From Chimaeribacter arupi (GTDB taxonomy: Bacteria > Pseudomonadota > Gammaproteobacteria > Enterobacterales > Enterobacteriaceae): a stretch of 64,000 nt of DNA. Shown in pieces: positions 1-9,626 of this stretch. The stretch spans positions 124,001 to 188,000 of the forward strand of contig NZ_PJZI01000002.1 of NCBI RefSeq assembly GCF_002858805.1, given 5' to 3'. How positions within the stretch are numbered: the stretch's first letter is position 1; every line of letters starts with the position of its first letter. The notes under the pieces were generated by a model that saw nothing but the letters and a program-made list of their open reading frames with translations, was not told the DNA's origin and did not search any database. The position numbers and the translations under genes were made by a program.

Positions 1-1
1 G

Positions 2-262
2 GCAAATATGCTGGCGGATCTCACCGCCAGGGTACGCACGGAAACCGGCCTGCCCTGCGCCACCAGCTGGAACATCAGCAAGCCGGAAGAGGCCGATGCC
101 ATGATCCGTGACGGCCAGTTGGATATGGTGATGCTGGCGCGGCCGATGCTGGCCGATCCGCACTGGCCTTATATGGCCGCGCGTCGCCTCGGCGTCGACA
201 ACCCCTCGTGGGTGATGCCGCCGCCTTACGCCCACTGGCTGGAACGTTATCGCGGCGAATAA
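2..262 (+). CDS. Old yellow enzyme-like NADH:flavin oxidoreductase, C-terminal fragment
   Basis: The frame is open from the left edge and ends at TAA 260-262, so only the last ~86 residues are present. The stretch around 'MVMLARPMLADPHWP' followed by 'AARRLG' is typical of the end of the FMN-binding TIM barrel in the NamA/XenA branch of old yellow enzymes, where this region contacts the flavin phosphate. These enzymes reduce activated C=C bonds with NAD(P)H and FMN. Substrate cannot be told from the tail. A bidirectional terminator follows immediately. The family call is fairly safe; the precise orthologue is not. Confidence 0.75.
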   Translation, partial: ANMLADLTARVRTETGLPCATSWNISKPEEADAMIRDGQLDMVMLARPMLADPHWPYMAARRLGVDNPSWVMPPPYAHWLERYRGE

Positions 263-276
263 TGTGTTGTTTCGCC

Positions 277-316
277 AAAAAAAACAGCGTGCCGCAAAAG
301 GGCACGCTGTTTTTTT
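277..316. terminator. Bidirectional intrinsic terminator
   Basis: A perfect 9-bp stem (285-293 with 301-309) is flanked by an A8 tract on the left and a T7 tract on the right, so it can stop transcription both from the oxidoreductase and from the convergent MFS gene. Confidence 0.9.
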
Positions 317-328
317 ATGCGCACAGCG

Positions 329-1615
329 TCAGTGGCTGGCGGCGGGTGTGGTGGCCGGGCGCTGCGGGCGCACCACAAACAGCACCAGTATCGCCCCCAG
401 CGCTGCCACAGCCCCGGCCAGAATAAAGGCGCTGTCGAACTTGCCGGTGTTCTGGACGATGTAGCCGGTCACGATCGGGCCGATAATGCCGGAGACACTG
501 CCGATCAGGTGAATAAAGCCGCTGGCCCCGCCGATACGGGAGGTGTGCACCACATCCTGAATAATCGCCCAGTAGATAGACCCGGTGACATACAGGAAGA
601 AGATCGACACCGACATCAGCAGCACCGCCGGCACCACCTGGCTGACTGTGCCCGCCAGCGCCACGCAGGCCGCCGCCGCCAGCAGGCAGACCACCAGCAC
701 GATTTTGCGCGACAACAGCAGTTTGCCGGTCAGGCGGAAAATCGCATCGGAAATAATGCCGCCCAGCGCCAGCCCGACGAAGCCGACAATCCACGGGATC
801 ATGGTGGTGATGCTCATCTCTTTGATATTCAGCCCGTGCGCCTGCACCAGGTAGGACGGGAACCAGCTCAGGAAGAAGAACAGGATGTAGTTGTAGCAGA
901 AGAAGGCGAACGCGGTGACCAGGATAATCGGCTGGCGCAGGTAGAACATCAGCGAATGGCCCGGCTGCTGATTCGCCTCTTCACTGCCCTGGTCAGCGGC
1001 TTTCAGCTCGCGGATCAGCGCGCGCTCCTGCTCACCGGCGCGGCGGCTTTTCTCCGGCGAGTCCGCCACCACAAAGAACCAGACCAGCATCCAGACGATG
1101 CCCACCGCACAGATGATCATAAAGGCCGGCCGCCAGCCAAACGCCAGGGCCAGGTAGCCCACAATCGGCCCGGCCACGGCGCCGCCCAGCGGGGAACCGG
1201 CGCTCAGCAGCCCCATCGCGGTTGCCGCCTGTTTCCGCGGGAACCAGCCGTTGATCATCTTATTGGCGGAGGAGCAGATCGGCCCCTCCGCCATACCGAA
1301 CAGCACGCGCAGGATCAGCATGGAATAGAAGCCGGAAGCCAGCGCCGTCATGCCGCAGAAGATTGACCACAACCCCACCGCCACGCCGAGCACCAGCATC
1401 GGGCCGAATTTGTCTACGGCCAGCCCGCCGACAAAATTAAACAACGCGTAGCCAAAGAAGAAGCTGCCGAAAATAATGCCGAACTGCTCGGCATTCAGGG
1501 TGAGGTCCTGCTCAATCATCGGCAGGGTTATCGAGAGCGCCACCCGGTCGAGGTAGTTGATCATGTAGACCAGGAACAGCAAGAACACGATGGTCCAACG
1601 TAAGTTCTTAAACAT
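329..1615 (-). CDS. MFS transporter, anion:cation symporter (ACS) family, probable sugar-acid permease
   Basis: This 428-residue protein has about twelve hydrophobic segments. Its N-terminus contains 'INYLDRVALS', typical of ACS-family permeases (ExuT, GudP, phthalate types), and the loop after helix 2 has the MFS 'DKFGP' motif. A second signature, 'RVLFGMAEGP', lies in helix 4. The ATG at 1615 has a GGAG ribosome-binding site. The gene is third in line after rspA and rspB, 128 bp downstream of rspB, which suggests import of the mannonate/gluconate-like acid handled by RspA. The substrate is inferred from context only. Confidence 0.85.
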   Translation of the reverse strand: MFKNLRWTIVFLLFLVYMINYLDRVALSITLPMIEQDLTLNAEQFGIIFGSFFFGYALFNFVGGLAVDKFGPMLVLGVAVGLWSIFCGMTALASGFYSMLILRVLFGMAEGPICSSANKMINGWFPRKQAATAMGLLSAGSPLGGAVAGPIVGYLALAFGWRPAFMIICAVGIVWMLVWFFVVADSPEKSRRAGEQERALIRELKAADQGSEEANQQPGHSLMFYLRQPIILVTAFAFFCYNYILFFFLSWFPSYLVQAHGLNIKEMSITTMIPWIVGFVGLALGGIISDAIFRLTGKLLLSRKIVLVVCLLAAAACVALAGTVSQVVPAVLLMSVSIFFLYVTGSIYWAIIQDVVHTSRIGGASGFIHLIGSVSGIIGPIVTGYIVQNTGKFDSAFILAGAVAALGAILVLFVVRPQRPATTPAASH

Positions 1616-1743
1616 AAGTACTCCACGTAGTCTTTGCAGGGTAAGGGGTGCACCGGCGGCCGGGTGCGTGGCCGCCTCTGTGTCAGTCAGGTACCCGTTT
1701 TATGCAGGCACCTGTTTTCTGTTGTGTATGACCATGTCCGGCG

Positions 1744-2763
1744 CTAGTCGCTGAAGGTCAGCAACACCTTGCAGCAGGTTTTTTGGTTTTGTTCAAACAG
1801 CGTCAGGGCATCGGTGACGTGGTGGAGCACAAACGCGTGGGTAATCAGTTTCTCCGGCCGGATGCGCTGCTCCGTCATCCAGCTGATCACCTGTGGGAAG
1901 CGCACGCTGTTCAGGCGTGAACTGAAAATAGACAGCTCTTTGCCGGTGATCGCCTGCTGGTTGATGGTGCACGGCTCAGCAGAAAACCCCATGATGCCGA
2001 TGCGCGCCGCCGGGGAAGCGATCGCAATCGCCTCCGGCAGAATCGACGGGTGGCAGGCGGCATCCACAATCAGCGTCGGGCGGATCGCCTGGGCCTGAAG
2101 CGCGGCGGCCAGATCGGTTTCCCCGTTATGAATCGTCTGGTCTGCGCCGTTCTCCTGCGCCATCGCCAGCCGCTCCGGGATGCGATCGGTCACGATAATC
2201 TGTTTCACCCCGTACACGCCACGCAGCACCTGAATCACCGTCAGCCCCATCGGCCCGGCCCCGTAAACCAGCGCCACATCCTGCTCCGTGGGGCGCAGTT
2301 GCGCGCAGATATTGGCCGCGATGCTGAAGGGTTCGATCATCGTCGCCTCACGATCGGGAATGCTGTCCGGCACCCGGTAGGCATTCCCGGCCGGGGCGCA
2401 GGCATACTCACTGAAGCCGCCGTCCCGGTGCACGCCAATCACCTGCAACGAGGTACAGACGTTGGGGCGGCCCACCGAACAGGGGTAGCAGTGGCCGCAG
2501 CTCACTACCGGGTCGATAACTACCCGCTCGCCGAGGCGGGCCGGGTCAACGCCCTCGCCTGCCGCATCAATCAGGCCGAAAAACTCATGGCCGATCACGC
2601 GCGGGTATTTCGCAAACGGGTTATGGCCGCGGAAGATGTGCACGTCTGAGCCGCAGATACCGGCGCTGACCACCCGTACCCGTACCTCGCCCGCCTGTGG
2701 CTCCGGCAGCGGCCGTTCTTCAATCACCAGCTGTTCCGGCTGTTGGATGACAACACTTTTCAT
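1744..2763 (-). CDS. rspB: Zinc-type alcohol dehydrogenase RspB (idonate dehydrogenase-like)
   Basis: This is a medium-chain Zn/NAD(P) dehydrogenase of 339 residues. 'GICGSDVHIFRGHNP' and 'GHEFFG' carry the catalytic zinc ligands, and 'CGHCYPCSVGRPNVC' is the four-cysteine structural zinc lobe. The glycine-rich 'YGAGPMGL' begins the Rossmann fold. The start chosen is the ATG at 2763, preceded by GAGG; the open frame runs nine codons further upstream without a better site. It lies 14 bp after rspA and is presumably co-transcribed with it. RspB is thought to oxidise a sugar acid such as L-gulonate; the substrate here is inferred from the family. Confidence 0.87.
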   Translation of the reverse strand: MKSVVIQQPEQLVIEERPLPEPQAGEVRVRVVSAGICGSDVHIFRGHNPFAKYPRVIGHEFFGLIDAAGEGVDPARLGERVVIDPVVSCGHCYPCSVGRPNVCTSLQVIGVHRDGGFSEYACAPAGNAYRVPDSIPDREATMIEPFSIAANICAQLRPTEQDVALVYGAGPMGLTVIQVLRGVYGVKQIIVTDRIPERLAMAQENGADQTIHNGETDLAAALQAQAIRPTLIVDAACHPSILPEAIAIASPAARIGIMGFSAEPCTINQQAITGKELSIFSSRLNSVRFPQVISWMTEQRIRPEKLITHAFVLHHVTDALTLFEQNQKTCCKVLLTFSD

Positions 2764-2777
2764 CGTTTTATCCTCGG

Positions 2778-3992
2778 TTACCAGTTCCACAGGGTGCCGT
2801 CTTCCAGGCGCGCCACCGGCAGGTTGGCGGGTTCAAACGGGTATTTGGCCGCCAGCTTCTCATCAAATTCAATGCCGATACCCGGTTTATCACCGGGGTG
2901 CATCATGCCGCGGTCAAAGGTCCAGTGGTGCGGGAAGACCTCCAGCATCTGTTCGGAGTAGCCCATGTACTCCTGCACGCCGAAGTTCGGCACCCAGAGG
3001 TCAAAATGCAGTGCCGCTGCCATGCAGACAGGCGACAGGTCAGACGGGCCGTGTGAGCCGGTGCGCACCTGATAAAGCGCGGCGAAATCGGCGATGCGGC
3101 GCATCCCGGTGATGCCGCCCGCATGGGTCAGCGTGGTGCGGATATAGTCAATCAGCTGCTCCTCAATCAGCTGTTTGCAATCCCAGATGCTGTTAAACAC
3201 CTCGCCCACGGCAATCGGCGTCACGGTATGCTGGCGGATCAGGCGGAAGCAGGCCTGGTTCTCCGCCGGGGTCGGGTCTTCCATCCAGAACAGGCGATGC
3301 TGCTCCACACTTTTGCCGAAGCGTGCGGCTTCAATCGGCGTCAGGCGGTGGTGCATGTCATGCAGCAGGTGCTCCTCAAAACCGAATTTACTGCGCACGG
3401 CGTCGAACAGTTTCGGGGTGAAGTCGAGGTATTTTTCCGTGGACCAGAGCTGTTCCTCGGGCCAGTTGCCCTTGGTCGCCGGTTCATACGCCAGCCCTTT
3501 GCCTTTCGCCATCCCATAGGTGGTTTTCATGCCCGGCACGCCACACTGCACGCGGATCGCCTTGAACCCCATCTCTTTATGTTTCGCGTAATCATCCAGC
3601 ACTTCATCAATGGAGTGGCCGGTGGTATGGCAATAGACCATCACCGCGTCCCGCGAGGCCCCACCCAGCAGCTGGTAAAGCGGCATATTGGCCGCCTTGG
3701 CTTTGATGTCCCACAGCGCCATATCGATGGCTGAAATCGCGGACATGGTGACCGGCCCACGCCGCCAGTACGCGCCTTTGTAGAAAAATTGCCAGATGTC
3801 TTCAATGCGGTGCGCATCGCGCCCCACCAGTTGCGGGCAAAGATGATCCTGAAGATAGGAGGCCACTGACAATTCCCGCCCGTTCAGCGTGGCGTCACCC
3901 AGCCCGGTCACCCCCTCATCGGTGGTAATTTTCAACGTGACGAAATTCCGCCCTGGGCACGTTACAAAGACCTCTGCCTTCACAATTTTCAT
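2778..3992 (-). CDS. rspA: D-mannonate dehydratase family protein RspA/ManD
   Basis: This enolase-superfamily enzyme of 404 residues has exactly the usual ManD/RspA length when started at ATG 3992, which has an AAGGA site; 13 further upstream codons are open but unlikely. Visible catalytic positions match ManD: Arg147, Tyr159, Asp212 and His214 in 'HDMHH', Glu238 in 'FWMEDPTP' and Glu264 in 'GEVFN'. ManD enzymes dehydrate D-mannonate (or D-gluconate slowly) to 2-keto-3-deoxygluconate. It heads an rspA-rspB-permease operon. No GntR-type regulator gene (RspR) is present within the window. Confidence 0.9.
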   Translation of the reverse strand: MKIVKAEVFVTCPGRNFVTLKITTDEGVTGLGDATLNGRELSVASYLQDHLCPQLVGRDAHRIEDIWQFFYKGAYWRRGPVTMSAISAIDMALWDIKAKAANMPLYQLLGGASRDAVMVYCHTTGHSIDEVLDDYAKHKEMGFKAIRVQCGVPGMKTTYGMAKGKGLAYEPATKGNWPEEQLWSTEKYLDFTPKLFDAVRSKFGFEEHLLHDMHHRLTPIEAARFGKSVEQHRLFWMEDPTPAENQACFRLIRQHTVTPIAVGEVFNSIWDCKQLIEEQLIDYIRTTLTHAGGITGMRRIADFAALYQVRTGSHGPSDLSPVCMAAALHFDLWVPNFGVQEYMGYSEQMLEVFPHHWTFDRGMMHPGDKPGIGIEFDEKLAAKYPFEPANLPVARLEDGTLWNW

Positions 3993-4051
3993 CGTCTGTT
4001 CCTTATCAGCCAGCGCCGTGTCAGCGCACATCAGGCAGTGACTCTAGATCT

Positions 4052-4080
4052 GACATAACTACCATACAAGTATAACGTGT
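4052..4080 (-). promoter_or_regulatory. Candidate rspA promoter/operator
   Basis: On the minus strand a TATACT -10-like hexamer (4069-4074) overlaps a small inverted repeat, ATAC-AA-GTAT (4065-4074 on the plus strand), of the sort bound by FCD-type GntR regulators. No good -35 is seen. This is inference from position and composition. Confidence 0.3.
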
Positions 4081-4284
4081 AAAAAATGGACGATTGATCA
4101 CGGAATAGGCCCCGCTCATCGCACGGTAACATGAAGGGGGTAACCTGGCCGTTTACGCCCTTTTCATCACTATTCAGCAACCTATGCTATACAAAAGAGT
4201 TACGCCCGCACTCAGGCTTTTTACCCCGTTGCCTTGCACCGGGCCTTCCCGCCGCCCGTCCGGCGGCAACACGTGGAGAACCTC

Positions 4285-4848
4285 ATGAGAGTACGTTCAG
4301 GGATTGCAGGGTTGGTGGGTCTGTTGCTGCCTTTATTCGCGGCGGGGCACGATTTTGTTAAGGGGCAGCGGGTGCCGCCGGTGGGCATTGCTGACCGGGG
4401 CGAGGTGATTCAGCAGCAGGATGAGAGCCGTTACCAGCCGTGGAACAGCGCCCGGCTGACCGGCAAAGTGCGGGTGATGCTGCATATCGCCGGCCGCCTC
4501 TCGGCAAAAGACAAAAATGCAGCGCTGACAGAGGCGATAAGCCGCGCCGGTTTACCGCCCGACCGCTACCAGACCACCACCATTATCAATACCGACGATG
4601 CGATTACCGGCAGCGCCCTGTTCGTCCGCCGCAGCATTGAGGCCAGCAAAAAAGCGTTCCCGTGGTCGCAATTTATCATCGACAGCCGGGGCGCGGCGAA
4701 ACGCGCCTGGCAACTGGAGGATGGCGGCTCCGCCGTGGTGGTGCTGGACCCCGCCGGCACCGTGCAGTTTGTCCGGGACGGCGCCCTGACACCGGCAGAG
4801 GTTCAGCAGGTGATGGCGCTGCTCCGGCACCTGCTGAAAACGTCCTGA
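4285..4848 (+). CDS. ytfJ: YtfJ family periplasmic protein
   Basis: This 187-residue protein has a hydrophobic N-terminal signal segment ending near 'FAAGHDF' and then 'GQRVPPVGI', 'YQPWNSARLTGKVR' and 'TTIINTDDAI', the hallmarks of YtfJ, a thioredoxin-like-fold periplasmic protein of unknown role. The ATG at 4285 has GGAG six bases upstream. The frame is open upstream to 4234, but that extension lacks a signal-peptide layout. It stands alone between the divergent rsp operon and the crt cluster, away from its usual place in E. coli. Confidence 0.85.
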   Translation: MRVRSGIAGLVGLLLPLFAAGHDFVKGQRVPPVGIADRGEVIQQQDESRYQPWNSARLTGKVRVMLHIAGRLSAKDKNAALTEAISRAGLPPDRYQTTTIINTDDAITGSALFVRRSIEASKKAFPWSQFIIDSRGAAKRAWQLEDGGSAVVVLDPAGTVQFVRDGALTPAEVQQVMALLRHLLKTS

Positions 4849-4869
4849 TTTTATTTACGTTTACCGGTT

Positions 4870-4941
4870 AAGCCCCCGGCTTTTTTCACCCCGGCATCAC
4901 GGGAAAAACGTGATTGTTCGCCACGCCCGCGGGCTTTTTTT
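4870..4941 (+). terminator. Probable terminator after ytfJ
   Basis: AAGCCC (4870-4875) can pair with GGGCTT (4931-4936) and is followed by a T7 run; an inner TCACG/CGTGA pair extends the structure. The stem is interrupted, so strength is uncertain. Confidence 0.4.
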
Positions 4942-5140
4942 AAATAATAAACTATCCTGATCTACAGGGACTTTTAGCCAGATTTAATAGAACAATCAAT
5001 CGTATGATTAATCAAAGACGTCATCGCCGGCCCGGTATGGCAGACCTCAACCGCTGCCTGCCGGCTGCTCGCAGCAACCGTTGCCGTTTTTGGTTACCGT
5101 TACTCACGCCGGCCATCGCGGGCAACCAGGGACAGCTATC

Positions 5141-6046
5141 ATGACAGCCTACGCCGATAAACCCTCAAGCCTGGACAGTGAACTCCCGGCACTGCTCACC
5201 GCGCTTGAAACCCGCCTGGATCAACTGCTGCCCGAAAGCGGTGAGCGTGACCGGGTGAATGTGGCGATGCGTGAAGGCACGCTGGCACCCGGAAAGCGCA
5301 TCCGCCCGCTGCTGCTGATGCTGGCCGCCCAGGATCTGGGGTGTGATGCCGGGCAGCCTGGGCTGCTCGATCTGGCCTGCGCCGTTGAGATGATCCACGC
5401 CGCCTCGCTGATGCTCGACGATATCCCCTGCATGGACAACGCGTTACTGCGGCGCGGCCGCCCTACCATCCACCGCCAGTTTGGTGAGAACGTGGCGATC
5501 CTGGCCGCTGTCGCCCTGCTCAGCAAAGCCTTTGGCGTGGTGGCTGCTGCCAGCGACCTGCCGAGCCAGGCCCGCACCCAGGCGGTGGCCGAGTTGTCTG
5601 CCGCAGTCGGCCTCCAGGGGCTGGTGCAGGGCCAGTATCAGGATCTCACTGAAGGCAATGACGTGCGCAGCGCGGATGCCATCTTTACCACCAACGAACT
5701 CAAAACCAGCATGTTGTTTGGTGCCACCCTGCAAATGGCGGCTATCGCCGCCGGGGCCGCGCCGGACGTCCGGCAGAAGCTGCGCTGTTTTGCCCTCGAT
5801 CTGGGGCAGGCTTTTCAGTTACTTGACGATCTGGTCGATGGCCTGGCAGGCACCGGCAAAGACATGAATAAGGACGCCGGGAAATCCACCCTGGTGTCCA
5901 TGCTCGGCAGCGAAGCGGTGCAACAACGCCTGCACCACCACCTTCGCCGGGCCGATGAGCACCTGGCCTGCGCCTGCGATCAGGGCATGGCTACCCGGCG
6001 TTTTATGCACGCCTGGTTCGGCCAGAAACTGGCCCTGATTGGCTGA
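5141..6046 (+). CDS. crtE: Geranylgeranyl diphosphate synthase CrtE
   Basis: This is a trans-prenyltransferase of 301 residues, the first committed enzyme of the carotenoid cluster, making GGPP from IPP and farnesyl/dimethylallyl diphosphate. 'GKRIRP' at about 51-56 binds diphosphate. The first aspartate-rich motif, DDIPCMD, is at 93-99 and the second, 'DDLVDG', is near residue 225. The start is ATG 5141 with an AGGGAC site; an in-frame extension to 5081 has no support. The next gene, idi, begins 93 bp later, the largest gap in this operon. Confidence 0.95.
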   Translation: MTAYADKPSSLDSELPALLTALETRLDQLLPESGERDRVNVAMREGTLAPGKRIRPLLLMLAAQDLGCDAGQPGLLDLACAVEMIHAASLMLDDIPCMDNALLRRGRPTIHRQFGENVAILAAVALLSKAFGVVAAASDLPSQARTQAVAELSAAVGLQGLVQGQYQDLTEGNDVRSADAIFTTNELKTSMLFGATLQMAAIAAGAAPDVRQKLRCFALDLGQAFQLLDDLVDGLAGTGKDMNKDAGKSTLVSMLGSEAVQQRLHHHLRRADEHLACACDQGMATRRFMHAWFGQKLALIG

Positions 6047-6139
6047 GAACAGGCCGGTCACGGGCTTGCGCACGGCATTGTTGCCGCGTGCCCCACTGTA
6101 CATCGGACGTTTCAACAGGATTTATTTACCGGAGTGTCA

Positions 6140-7183
6140 ATGAAGGACGCGGAGCTCATCAAACGCAAGAACGACCATCTGGATATTGTGCTGCATCCGG
6201 CGCGCGCGGTAAGCCGCGTCCGCACCGGGTTTGAGCGCTGGCGCTTTGAACACTGTGCCCTGCCGGAACTGGATCTGGATCGTATCGATCTGCGCACCTC
6301 GCTCTTTGGCCGCCCGTTAAACGCCCCGCTGCTGATAAGCTCCATGACCGGCGGGGCCAACCGCGCCCGCAGTATTAACCGCCACCTGGCGGAAGCCGCG
6401 CAGGCGTTGGGGCTGGCAATGGGGGTCGGTTCCCAGCGGGTGGCGCTGGAAGGCAACAGCAATGTCGGGCTGACGCGCGAACTGCGTGATATCGCGCCGG
6501 ACATTCCCCTGCTGGCGAACCTGGGCGCGGCACAGATTATTGGCCGCGACGGCCTGGATTTTGCGCGGCGCGCCGTAGAGATGATTGATGCCGATGCGCT
6601 GATCGTGCATCTCAACCCCTTGCAGGAAGCGTTGCAGAGTGGCGGTGACCGCGACTGGCGCGGCGTGCTGGCGGCCATCGCCCAGGTGGTGGCAGCCTTG
6701 CCGGTGCCGGTGGTGATCAAGGAGGTCGGTGCCGGGCTGTCGGCCCCGGTGGCGCAGCGGCTGGCGGAAGTGGGCGTGACCATGCTGGATGTGGCCGGGG
6801 CGGGCGGCACCAGCTGGGCGGCGGTGGAAGGCGAACGCGCCGCCACCCCCCAGGCGCGCGCCGTGGCCATGGCCTTTGCCGACTGGGGCATCCCGACCGC
6901 TGAGGCGCTGCGCGGGCTGCGCCAACAGCTCCCGGAGATGCCGCTGATCGCCTCCGGTGGCATCACCGACGGCATTGATGCGGCCAAGGCACTGCGCCTC
7001 GGTGCCGATCTGGTGGGCCAGGCGGCGGCGGTACTCGGCAGTGCGACAGCCTCAACGGAGGCGGTCACCGCCCATTTCCAGACGATTATCGACCAATTGC
7101 GGGTGGTCTGTTTCTGCACCGGCAGCGCCAACCTCACCGCGCTGAAAGCCGCGCCGTTGCTGAGCGCGGAGGCCACGGCATGA
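6140..7183 (+). CDS. fni: Type 2 isopentenyl-diphosphate delta-isomerase (FMN-dependent)
   Basis: This 347-residue FMN enzyme interconverts IPP and DMAPP, feeding CrtE. Family motifs are visible in order: 'KNDHLDI' near the start, 'SSMTGGA', 'GVGSQR', 'HLNPLQE', 'KEVGAG', 'AGAGGTSW' and 'ASGGITDG'. It is the flavin type, unrelated to the Nudix isomerase Idi-1. ATG 6140 is used, five bases after GGAG; GTG 6134 is the alternative. Its stop overlaps the crtX start (ATGA), so the two are probably translationally coupled. Clusters of the crtE-idi-crtXYIB type are known from Pantoea agglomerans and Cronobacter. Confidence 0.95.
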   Translation: MKDAELIKRKNDHLDIVLHPARAVSRVRTGFERWRFEHCALPELDLDRIDLRTSLFGRPLNAPLLISSMTGGANRARSINRHLAEAAQALGLAMGVGSQRVALEGNSNVGLTRELRDIAPDIPLLANLGAAQIIGRDGLDFARRAVEMIDADALIVHLNPLQEALQSGGDRDWRGVLAAIAQVVAALPVPVVIKEVGAGLSAPVAQRLAEVGVTMLDVAGAGGTSWAAVEGERAATPQARAVAMAFADWGIPTAEALRGLRQQLPEMPLIASGGITDGIDAAKALRLGADLVGQAAAVLGSATASTEAVTAHFQTIIDQLRVVCFCTGSANLTALKAAPLLSAEATA

Positions 7184-8463
7184 GCCACTATGCCGTGGTG
7201 GCCCCGCCGCTCTACAGCCATGTCCGGGCGTTACAGGCCCTTGCGCAGGCGCTTATGGCCCGCGGCCACCGGATCACCTTTATCCAGCAAGCCGATGCCG
7301 CCGGCCTGCTCAATGACCCGCGCATCGCCTTCCACCCGGTCGGTGCAGACAGCCATCCGCCCGGCAGCCTGGCCCATACCCTGCGGCTGGCGGCCAACCC
7401 GGCCGGGCCGGCAATTCTCCGCCTGATCAAAGACATGGCTGCCTCGACTGACATGCTCTGCCGGACGCTTCCCGCCGCCTTCCACCAGCTGGCGGTGGAT
7501 GGTGTGATTGCCGACCAGATGGAGCCGGCCGGGGGGCTGGTGGCGGAGGCGCTGGGGCTGCCGTTTGTCTCGGTGGCCTGTGCGTTGCCGCTCAACCGTG
7601 AGCCGGGCCTGCCGCTGCCGGTGATGCCGTTTGATTATGCGACCGATGAGCGCGCGCTGACGCTGTACACCTCAAGCCAGAAAATTTATGACTGGATGAT
7701 GCGCAGCCATGGGCGGGTGCTGGCCCGCCACGCCCGGGCCTTTGGCCTGCCGCCGCGCCACGGGTTGCATGAGTGCCTCTCGCCGCTGGCGCAAATCAGC
7801 CAGACGTTACCGGCGCTGGATTTCCCCCGGCAGGCGCTGCCGCCCGGCTTTCACGCCGTCGGGCCGCTGCGTGCGCCGGCGACGGCTGCGCCGTCTGAAC
7901 ACGCCTGGCCGGCAGACCCGGCCCGGCCGCTGGTTTATGCTTCCCTCGGCACCCTGCAAGGGCATCGCTACGGCCTGTTCCGCACGCTGGCCCGCGCCTG
8001 TCGCAGCCTGGATGCGCAACTGCTGGTGGCACATTGCGGCGGCCTGACGCCTGCGCAGGCCGACAGCCTCTACGCCTGCGGTGCCACCCATGTTACCGAT
8101 TTTGCCGACCAACCGGCCGTGCTGCGCCAGGCACAGGCGGTGATCACCCACGGTGGCCTGAATACAGTGATGGATGCCGTCAGCAGCGGGACGCCGATCC
8201 TCGCTGTCCCGATTGCCTTTGACCAGCCGGGCGTGGCGGCACGGGTGGTGTACCACGGTATTGGCCGCCGGGTGTCGCGCTTTGCCTGCCGCTTTACCCT
8301 GGCCGATAACCTGCACCTGTTGCTGAAAGAGCCGGGTTACCGGCAGCAGATGGCCCCGCTGAGCGCCCAGATCCAGCAGGCCGGAGGGGCCTTGCGGGCC
8401 GCCGCGATTGTCGAGCAGGCATTGTATGCCCGGCAGCCGGTGCTGGCGGAGGCCGTGTCGTGA
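7180..8463 (+). CDS. crtX: Zeaxanthin glucosyltransferase CrtX
   Basis: This is a GT-B family 1 glycosyltransferase of 427 residues. The N-terminus '[17 protein letters not shown]' is the acceptor-side fold. The C-terminal nucleotide-sugar signature runs from '[19 protein letters not shown]' through '[19 protein letters not shown]', with the catalytic-region His-Gly-Gly. CrtX transfers glucose from UDP-glucose to both hydroxyls of zeaxanthin, giving the mono- and diglucoside. GGAGG precedes ATG 7180. It overlaps both neighbours by four bases (ATGA before, GTGA after). Confidence 0.94.
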   Translation: MSHYAVVAPPLYSHVRALQALAQALMARGHRITFIQQADAAGLLNDPRIAFHPVGADSHPPGSLAHTLRLAANPAGPAILRLIKDMAASTDMLCRTLPAAFHQLAVDGVIADQMEPAGGLVAEALGLPFVSVACALPLNREPGLPLPVMPFDYATDERALTLYTSSQKIYDWMMRSHGRVLARHARAFGLPPRHGLHECLSPLAQISQTLPALDFPRQALPPGFHAVGPLRAPATAAPSEHAWPADPARPLVYASLGTLQGHRYGLFRTLARACRSLDAQLLVAHCGGLTPAQADSLYACGATHVTDFADQPAVLRQAQAVITHGGLNTVMDAVSSGTPILAVPIAFDQPGVAARVVYHGIGRRVSRFACRFTLADNLHLLLKEPGYRQQMAPLSAQIQQAGGALRAAAIVEQALYARQPVLAEAVS

Positions 8464-9626
8464 GCAGCCCCTATGACCTGATTCTGGTAGGCGGTGGGCT
8501 GGCAAATGGGCTGATTGCCCTGCGCCTGCGCCAGTGCCAGCCGCACCTCAACGTACTGGTGATTGAATCTGCCCCGCATCCCGGCGGCAACCATACCTGG
8601 TCATTCCATCAGGATGACCTCACAGACGCCCAGCATGAGTGGGTCGCGCCGCTGGTGGCGCACCGCTGGCAGGGTTATGACGTCCGCTTTCCTCAGCTTA
8701 CCCGCACCCTGCCGGGCGGTTACCTGAGCATGACCTCAGATCGCTTTGCTGCCGTGCTGACCCAACAATTGGGCGGGCAGTTGCTCACCGGCACCAACGT
8801 TGCCGGGCTGACGCCCACCGAAGTGCAACTGGAAAACGGGCTGACCCTGCACGCCGGGGCGGTGATTGACGGCCGCGGTTACCAGCCCGGCCCGCATCTG
8901 GCGGTCGGCTTTCAGGCCTTTTTAGGCCAGCAGTGGCAGTTGTCACGCCCGCATGGGCTGGTACGCCCGATACTGATGGATGCCACCGTTGACCAGCAGG
9001 ACGGGTACCGTTTCGTCTACACCCTGCCGCTCTCCGCCGACACGCTGTTGATTGAGGATACCCATTACCTTGACCAGGCGGCGCTGGCCCCGGCCCAGGC
9101 GCGGCAGAACATCACTGACTATGCCGCGGCACAGGGTTGGGCGTTACAGACGCTGCAACGCGAGGAACAGGGCAACCTGCCGATTACGCTGGCCGGCCAC
9201 CCGGCCGCCTTCTGGCGGCAGCACCAGGGCCAGCCCTGTAGCGGGCTGCGCGCCGGGCTGTTCCATGCCACAACCGGCTATTCCCTGCCGCAGGCGGTGG
9301 CGCTGGCAGACCTGATTGCCGCCCAGCCTGCGTTGACGCACGGCCCGCTGTTTACGCTGATTCACCGTTATGCCGCACGGCAGTGGCAGCGGCAGCGCTT
9401 TTTCCGCCTGCTTAACCGTATGCTGTTTCTGGCAGGACGCCCGACGCAGCGCTGGCAGGTTATGCAACGTTTTTATGGCCTGGGTGAAGGCCTGATTGCC
9501 CGGTTTTATGCCGGACGCCTGACCCCGGCCGATATGGCACGGATCCTGACGGGCAAACCACCGGTGCCGGTGGGGGAAGCCCTGAAAGCCGTGCTGAAAC
9601 ACACTCCCCGGCTGCGAGCTTTTTGA
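8460..9626 (+). CDS. crtY: Lycopene beta-cyclase CrtY
   Basis: This 388-residue flavoprotein of the CrtY/CrtL type starts with GTG inside the crtX stop (GTGA). The Rossmann motif 'LVGGGLANGLIALRL' near residue 9 binds the cofactor, 'SFHQDDLT' and 'ATTGYSLPQAV' are typical CrtY segments. It cyclises both ends of lycopene to beta-rings, giving beta-carotene. It overlaps crtI by one base. Confidence 0.94.
   Translation: MSSPYDLILVGGGLANGLIALRLRQCQPHLNVLVIESAPHPGGNHTWSFHQDDLTDAQHEWVAPLVAHRWQGYDVRFPQLTRTLPGGYLSMTSDRFAAVLTQQLGGQLLTGTNVAGLTPTEVQLENGLTLHAGAVIDGRGYQPGPHLAVGFQAFLGQQWQLSRPHGLVRPILMDATVDQQDGYRFVYTLPLSADTLLIEDTHYLDQAALAPAQARQNITDYAAAQGWALQTLQREEQGNLPITLAGHPAAFWRQHQGQPCSGLRAGLFHATTGYSLPQAVALADLIAAQPALTHGPLFTLIHRYAARQWQRQRFFRLLNRMLFLAGRPTQRWQVMQRFYGLGEGLIARFYAGRLTPADMARILTGKPPVPVGEALKAVLKHTPRLRAF

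Noticed and set aside
317-1366. Plus-strand frame opposite the MFS transporter
   Set aside because: The translated product is low-complexity and Gln/His/Arg-rich, as expected for antisense of a membrane protein gene.
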